Below are positions 57,815 to 64,000 of a stretch of 64,000 nt of DNA, piece after piece. The notes under the pieces were generated by a model. The model was not told the DNA's origin. It was given only the letters and a program-made list of their open reading frames with translations, and searched no databases. Numbering within the stretch: position 1 is the stretch's first letter; every line of letters begins with the position of its first letter. Location of the stretch: contig NC_090779.1 in NCBI RefSeq assembly GCF_040054535.1, positions 20,136,501-20,200,500 on the forward strand, read 5' to 3'. Position numbers and translations under genes: made by a program. Origin of the DNA: Antennarius striatus. Its lineage: Eukaryota > Chordata > Actinopteri > Lophiiformes > Antennariidae.

Positions 57815-58027
57815 AAAAGTGTACTAAACATTGAGATAAATCTGCCCCCGACTTTTCAGCATTGGTGCATATTGGGGAACCTGCAGGTTGTACGTACTCT
57901 AATACAGCAGTCCCCAACCTGTGTGGAATGATGCACAGACTACTGCATGTGTCTATGTCTCTTGACTGGTCTCGGTCACGTGACAGGTAAAAAGGCCCAA
58001 TGAGAAGACACAAGAGCCCAGGACTTC

Positions 58028-58420
<393 letters not shown>

Positions 58421-58596
58421 CTTCCAAGAACACAAAATCTGTATTTAATAGACAACAACAGGAGACATGCTTACAATTCGAGTTTATCCATACAGGTGAA
58501 TCTCCTGCGCTGAGCCCCCTGTGTAATATGTGGTGACAAGCTAGCAAATGAGTCAGTGAAGCCTTCAAAGCCTTCAAAAGACCAAAAGACCAAAGT

Positions 58597-58634
58597 ATTA
58601 AAAGACAAAACTTTTTAATGCTTTGTCTTTTAAT
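58597..58634. repeat. 13-bp inverted repeat
   Basis: attaaaagacaaa and its exact reverse complement tttgtcttttaat are separated by 12 bp. This is a small foldback just before family B copy 3. Confidence 0.6.
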
Positions 58635-58704
58635 GCAAAGTTTTTTGGAAAAAACCCCCCAACAGGAACGCGAAGGGTAGAAGCAATTTCTAATTGAATA
58701 CTAA

Positions 58705-59000
58705 TTACATCCCGCTGTAATTGTCAGTGTTCGTCCGTCCGTTAGTCCACCAAATATCTTCACAACCATTGCAAATAGAAAGATGAAACAAAAAGCACAT
58801 TACTCGGGCGGCAAAAAGGAATGAAAATGAGATGACGACCTTGAGAAAACTATGTTAAGGTTAAATTTCAACTTTTGTGCACTCAGAAACCGGATAAGAT
58901 AGAAAGATGAGAGAGAAGGCCAATGTGAATAAGACCATAGATCAAAGCTAGTACTTTGATCTGCCTATGCACTAGATTTGATCTATGGTCAAAGCTAGTG
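58705..59000 (+). repeat. Dispersed repeat family B, copy 3
   Basis: It aligns with 30230-30600 along almost its full length: 'gtccgttagtccaccaaata', 'aatagaaagatgaaacaaaa', 'agcacattactcgggcgg', 'gtgcactcagaaacc' and 'aagaccatagatcaaagcta'. The right end contains an inverted repeat (tagatcaaagctagt and its complement) that may mark the element's terminus. Confidence 0.75.
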
Positions 59001-60174
59001 CATAGCTTTGGTTTGGTTTGTAACAACAAACCAATCCTGAAATGAATCATGTCATCTTAAACAAGACGTGCAAAAATCAGTCCCATTGAAAAGAGGATTG
59101 GTAATCCCTCCATTGACTAAATGTAGGGGAAAATGGATCACCAAGAGAAAGCACCTGAAGTATGTGAACACCAGTCGACTTTGCCCGCAAGGTCAGAGGG
59201 ACAGTAGATTTCATGACTTTTATTAATGTGAAATAAAACCATAGTTGGTGCCTGAATGATATCACTAGAAATATCACTAGAAAACTGTCATGGAAAAACT
59301 GTAGGCAAGACAGATGATTGTATGCCAGGGTTAGTCACTGTTGAACTTGGACACACTTGTACAGTTGAAAGAAACACTCGAAACAACCGAAATGTAAAAC
59401 ATTTACCATTAAACTCTGATTCACCACAATCTACTAACTCCTCATGTAAAAGAACTCATGTGTCTACTATCTTCAGTACCATCCTTGTATCAGTGAATCA
59501 GGAAACACATTAGAAACTGGAAGCTCTTGCAGATGGTGGTACAGAAAATGCTGATCACTTTGGTGAAAAAATAGATATCTAAAATATATTTTGTTTGCAT
59601 TTTAACAAAGCACCAAATCCTAAAAGTGAACATGTTCAGAAAACATGAAAAGCAGGATGCACAATTAACAGTTCAACTTTTATCACCCCAGCTATCAATC
59701 TGTTCTCCTGCAGATTTTAAATATGACCATTCACCTGTTGTGTTGAGAGTCCAGTAGATCCCTTCTCCAGCACTACAGTCAGACTCACTTGAGTTGCTGT
59801 TCTCAGGCTGCAGCTGACTGGATTTAATTGACTAAGCCTCTCCATCCTCTGCCAAGTCTCAGATTGGCATTCCAAGACTCACCTCAGTCAGCTGTTTCGG
59901 CATTCAGAAACAACTCAGCTATCCCAACACATTAAGAAAGTAAAAGAAAAGTTTTTTATGCACAGCAATTGGAACAAGGTTGGTAATTATAAAGACCTGC
60001 ATCGTCATGACAACTCAACTTCACACCAGTGAAGATTTGATGTGAGCCGAAAGCTTTCAGTCAGGCGTGTTCGGGTGTTCCTCGTCCACTAGTATGTTAC
60101 CGAATGCCTCATGGTCACCACGGCTGTCCTCTCTCATTCTGCTGCATGCAGGGTTAGGGTCTGTTTCATGTAGA

Positions 60175-60578
60175 GGACATATATCAAACTCAAGGCCTGG
60201 GGGCCAAATGTGGCCCGCCACATCATTTTATGTGGCCTGCAAGTGCATAAAAGGTCAGATTATCTAAAAATATATCGATCAAAAACTTGTATTCAATTCT
60301 ATTTTTCAATACTTGGATAGTTTTGATCCTTGATTGATGGAGTTATAAGGGTTTCATAACCTGACAAATATAGCAGGGCAGCAAGCAAACATTTTTCTGT
60401 GCAACTTTAATGTTTGTAACTTGAATAAGTAATAAATTCAGTTATTTAACATTGAGGAGTAGTTACATTTATTTTACACTACATTGACTTACCTTTATAT
60501 TTTACATCTGGCCCTTTGAGGACATTCATTATGTTGATTTGGTCCTCATGAAAATGAACTTGACACTCCTGATGTAAA
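60175..60578. mobile_element. hAT-like miniature DNA element (non-autonomous)
   Basis: The left end reads atatcaaactcaaggcctgg then ggccaaatgtggcccgccac. The right end is tggccctttgaggacattca ... gaacttgacactcctg. These are the diverged inverted ends of a very common vertebrate hAT-type MITE (caggggtgtcaaact-like). It has no transposase, and divergence of the ends suggests an old copy. Confidence 0.6.
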
Positions 60579-60855
60579 GAGTGGAGTTGGGCTTCCTTAT
60601 GCCAGTGTTTAAGTGATGCCGCAGGACTATCTCTACTCCACGTAGTAGTACAGACCATTTGTTACAACCTTCTACACCTGGTTCTCATGCATTTCCTCTT
60701 GGAAACACAAATTTTTCCTGGGGTAACCCCAACATTTCTCAGAGGTTGTTAATAAGTACAGTGTGTGGGAAATACTAGCAGTAGTGTGCATGTGTGATAA
60801 TCAACTTGTTAAAACCTGCACAAACACACAAATGACAAGACCAATGTGGTAACAA

Positions 60856-62350
60856 CACAGTTTATTTTGTGATACATTGCCTACATCATCGTAGATTAAA
60901 AATCCTTACCCACATAACCAGTCAGTTATGGAAGAGCTGCCTGATGAACCTCTCACATTAAAGCAAGCAAGACACAGTTTAAGAGTTTCTGTCCAATTGT
61001 TACCTTATGTGCTAAAAAAGTTGCCACAACTTTAGAAAAATATCAAAATTGAAATAGACACCCCAGAAATGTTCCTAGTGTCAATTAGTGCCCCCCCCCA
61101 CAAATGTGAATAACCCTCTTCACAGTAACCTAATGTCTCAATTGTATTAATGTGAATGGGTATAAGTACTGACGTATTCTGAAAACAATAACTCAAAGGT
61201 ACCAATCCTATAAAAAGTTTTTTGGGGGCGGGGGAAATTTGCCATGTTTGGACACTTTCAGTCTGTGACTTGGGCTATGTGGGCGCACAGTAACTGCCAA
61301 TCCTGTACATAGGATTGAAGGATCTGTAATCTAATTTAAAAAATGAAAAATAAAAAGAATTCAAAAGCACAACAGTCCACTTGAACCCCAAGCACATAAA
61401 TGGGCACACTGGCAGGGCTGGAAAATCAATAACATGATTAAATCCTGCAAACTTAGCTTCCAGAAGGCGTAAGCTGTCAGAGAAACGGTAGACAATCAAT
61501 ACTGAGAAGCTATGTCTTTCATGATTTTAAAATAGATGTAAATGGATGACAGTTTCAGAAAGATACCAAAATTACAGTAAACCCATCGACAGTAAAAATA
61601 ATGATTTTTACAGAATGACCAAAGATGTTTTTTTTAATCATAATCAAAGCCTCTAATGCAATGAATCAAGCTGGGATCAGCCACTAAAAAAGTTTTACGC
61701 CTCAACCTGAACATGGGCATATTTTCCTCATGCAGTGACCTCACCTGACCGTCCTCCTCCCGGCACAGACCACACCTAAAAATTGGAGTTGATTTGACCT
61801 GAGCACCATAGAAAAAATAAAGACCTAACGCTATAGCTACAGAGCTAATTTTGAACTCATAGAGAAACACGTAGACATTCTGGTATTAGTGATAGCACTG
61901 CTTTGTGCTTTAGAATGGGAGGGCACTAAGTGCTAACATTGTCCAGGCACTTCACCATCAGAAAAACGCCTGGTACAGGGAGTTAGAAACTACAAAAAAC
62001 TACAACCATGCATGGATATCCTGCATAATTCTGCACTCGTTTCTACAGACACTGGTTAAATACATAAAAGGACACAAATCCATTCACAGATTAAAATCAA
62101 TATTACATTGAGTCTCTTCTGACTGCCACTACACAGTTTTATCCAGAAGCTACGGTTTCCTCAAGTGGCGGGAGAAAAGCTTGGAGCCAAGAGAGGAAAA
62201 AAAAGTTTACGGTTCCTATGAAATCTGAATCCATCGTCCATCCATGTAAGAGAAAGAAGAGGTGAAACAAGTTATGTGTTACGGAGTGCGTTGGCAGGGG
62301 GAGGTGGCACGGAGGTTGTCCCAGGCTTGGTGTGAGACTGCGGAGGGTCT
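60856..62350 (-). other. tmpo 3' UTR
   Basis: Minus-strand sequence runs from the tmpo stop codon to a reverse-complement AATAAA at 60861-60866. Open frames inside (e.g. 61634-61870) have no recognised motif and are treated as untranslated. The exact end is inferred from the poly(A) signal only. Confidence 0.55.
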
Positions 62351-63953
62351 TTACTTGCTGGTGCTCTCCACGGCATTGCTGCTGTCGAATCCCAGGTAGG
62401 CGGCTGCGTTATTCACAACTTCCTGGAGGGGGACGATGACGCTGTCTAGGAGACCTTTGAGGGCGTTGACTTGATCGGCATCCAGCTGCTGGTAGACATA
62501 GTAGAGAGATCCGACTACAACAAGGAGTAGGAAAAGCTTGAGCAACAGGAAAAGGCAGCCTCGTCGAGCTGGCGGTTTGCTAGCAGACGTGGCGATGCCT
62601 CCCTCTCTGGAGAGAGACTCTGAGTGAGAGTGGCTTTCAGTGTAGACTGTGTGCTGAATACGGGACTCATTTAGCCAGTAGTCACTTGGTTTAAGTGGTC
62701 TCCCAGCTGCACCACGGATTGGACGCCTGCAGGTTGCACTGATCAGTAAAAACAACAAAATAAAATTTAGAAGGCTGGACACACAAAAATCTAATGTTCA
62801 GATACACATCATCACAAACTGATACCTGATGCCTGTCGGTGTGCTTATTTCATTGGCAAGAATATCTTCAACAATGCTCTCGCTGGCCTTCTTGGGTGTT
62901 TCTTCAATGATAATTTCCTCCACCACCTGACAGTGTTAAATACATTTAATGACACAAAACGTTGAAATATTGTTACAGTGTCTAAGGGTAGGGATGGCAA
63001 CCTTAGTTTGTCGTCTGCTGCTTGTTCTGGCTGTGACTGGAGCTTTCCCTCTGCTCCTCACAGGCTTCTCTATCACAGGAACTTGTTCTGGGTCAGGAAC
63101 AGCAATGGGCTCTGAGAAACACAAACATTAAACACGGCAATATTAGTACAGGAATCATCAGGTACCTGGTACAAAATATAGGTTTGGAAAACAGGATGAA
63201 TAATTGTTTTTAGACATGATGACATATCTTGATCCAATTAAGTGCCTCGGTTTGGATGTTTAAAATAACACGAATAAAGTGTTATTAGAGCTCACCGTCT
63301 TCTTTGTCACTGTACTGGTCAGAATTTGTGTTGCCGTTTTGGTTACTGTCTGCCTTGGGGAGAACTGTGACATCAGTAGGGGCTTCCGATTCAGCGGGAA
63401 GTTGGTCCAAAACCTTCTGCAGCTTCTTCTCATAAATTTTACGAGTGGAGCCTGAATGGAGGGGAAATAAATAAGTCACATAACACATTACTATACATAT
63501 TATTTTGTTCAATTAATAATAATAATAATAATAATAATAAACCTTTATTGTCCCACAGTGGGGAAATTATATCATCTTATTTAAATATGACCACTTGAAA
63601 AAAATTTAGATGGCAAAAAAAACAGCTAATTTGAGAGCCCACGTTGGTTTTATTTGCAAATGATCTTTTGTGTATAACAGAATAAGAATAGACTATGGGC
63701 AATATATAAAAACCCAAATTCAGAGCTTAATAAATCTCTATTAGAGACTTTTAAAGCAATCCATACTGGTCTCAGGTCAAACAGTCAGTGTTTAAGAGTT
63801 AGTATTTAGGCTGCGATCAGTTGAACATGACTCACCAACAATGGGTCCAGTCTCCACACCATGCTTGGCCAGCTGTTGTCTTAAATCTTCATCCGTGAGA
63901 TCTGTCACCTCAACCTCCTCACTGCGAGGCTTATCTGTCTTTTTGGTGGCTTT
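62351..63953 (-). CDS. tmpo: Thymopoietin / LAP2, membrane isoform, N-terminus outside window
   Basis: Five in-phase exons are visible (63836-63953, 63296-63451, 63002-63111, 62826-62926, 62351-62726); earlier exons lie beyond the right edge. The first carries ATKKTDKPRSEE and then the LEM domain (VTDLTDEDLRQQLAKHGVET then GPIVGSTRKIYEKKLQKVL), which binds BAF (BANF1) and so tethers chromatin. EEIIIEETPKKASESIVEDI, STPTGIRRPIRGAAGRPL and a single membrane anchor (CLFLLLKLFLLLVVVGSLYY at about 62475-62535) mark the beta-type isoform, an inner nuclear membrane protein that also binds lamin B. The luminal tail ends SSNAVESTSK. The lamin-binding middle is shorter than in human LAP2 beta (several human exons have no counterpart here), as often in fish. 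Confidence in family is high; the isoform call rests on the membrane segment. Confidence 0.93.
63514..63541 (+). repeat. (AAT)n microsatellite beside a dispersed-repeat end
   Basis: Nine aat units are followed by cctttattgtcccacagtgg then ggaaatt, a short motif often found at the ends of fish interspersed repeats. It lies in the tmpo intron between the first two visible exons. Confidence 0.7.
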
Positions 63954-64000
63954 CTGCAAAAACGATACACAAGTAACATCATAACGCACACTAACTGGAT

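Noticed and set aside
61634-61870. Small Cys-containing frame in the tmpo 3' UTR
   Set aside because: Lies between the stop codon and poly(A) signal; no homology and ordinary 3' UTR composition.

Overview
The window is vertebrate nuclear DNA, almost certainly from a teleost fish with a fairly compact genome. It has spliced genes with GT-AG introns of about 0.1-3 kb, fish-type LINEs and dispersed repeats, and long CA, CT and TACA microsatellites. Gene order joins three conserved vertebrate blocks: tasor2-asb13-net1 (human 10p15), chchd3-slc35b4 (human 7q33) and golt1b-spx-ldhb (human 12p12), followed by tmpo (human 12q23). I rebuilt exon structures by hand. Every complete gene closes in frame and has the expected family length, except chchd3. 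No retroviral or LTR element was recognised.

Layout: tasor2 (-, C-terminus off the left edge, start at 8307) lies head to head with asb13 (+, 10171-13175), which carries a tRNA-Arg(UCG) gene in intron 3. net1 (-, 16273-21776) converges on asb13. A stretch of about 10 kb (21.8-32.0 kb) has no recognisable gene, only microsatellites, a LINE 3' end and a dispersed repeat. chchd3 (-, 32052-39218) follows, with an RTE-like LINE in intron 7 and a 1.9-kb proline-rich exon 2. slc35b4 (-, 39953-43857) and golt1b (+, 44844-46663) share a divergent promoter region of about 1 kb. spx (+, 49083-50312) converges on ldhb (-, 51484-56695). The last intron of ldhb (2.8 kb) holds three tandem U4 snRNA genes on the same strand plus a LINE remnant. 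tmpo (-) runs off the right edge.

The most notable items are these. (1) chchd3, a MICOS subunit of about 227 aa in mammals, is predicted here at 861 aa because one uninterrupted exon inserts about 590 Pro/Glu/Val-rich residues between the N-terminal motif and the coiled coil. (2) A U4 spliceosomal RNA array sits inside ldhb. One copy is nearly canonical. The other two have changes in the 15.5K-binding kink-turn region, and one of these also has a shortened but still foldable central stem-loop. (3) The spexin precursor lacks the usual dibasic sites around its mature peptide. (4) A functional-looking tRNA-Arg lies next to an inverted fragment of the same tRNA.

The genes do not form a pathway. 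They are a syntenic set: chromatin silencing (tasor2), ubiquitin ligase adaptor (asb13), RhoA activation (net1), mitochondrial cristae (chchd3), nucleotide-sugar transport (slc35b4), ER-Golgi trafficking (golt1b), neuropeptide (spx), glycolysis (ldhb) and nuclear envelope (tmpo). Assignments rest on remembered family sequences and synteny, not on database searches.
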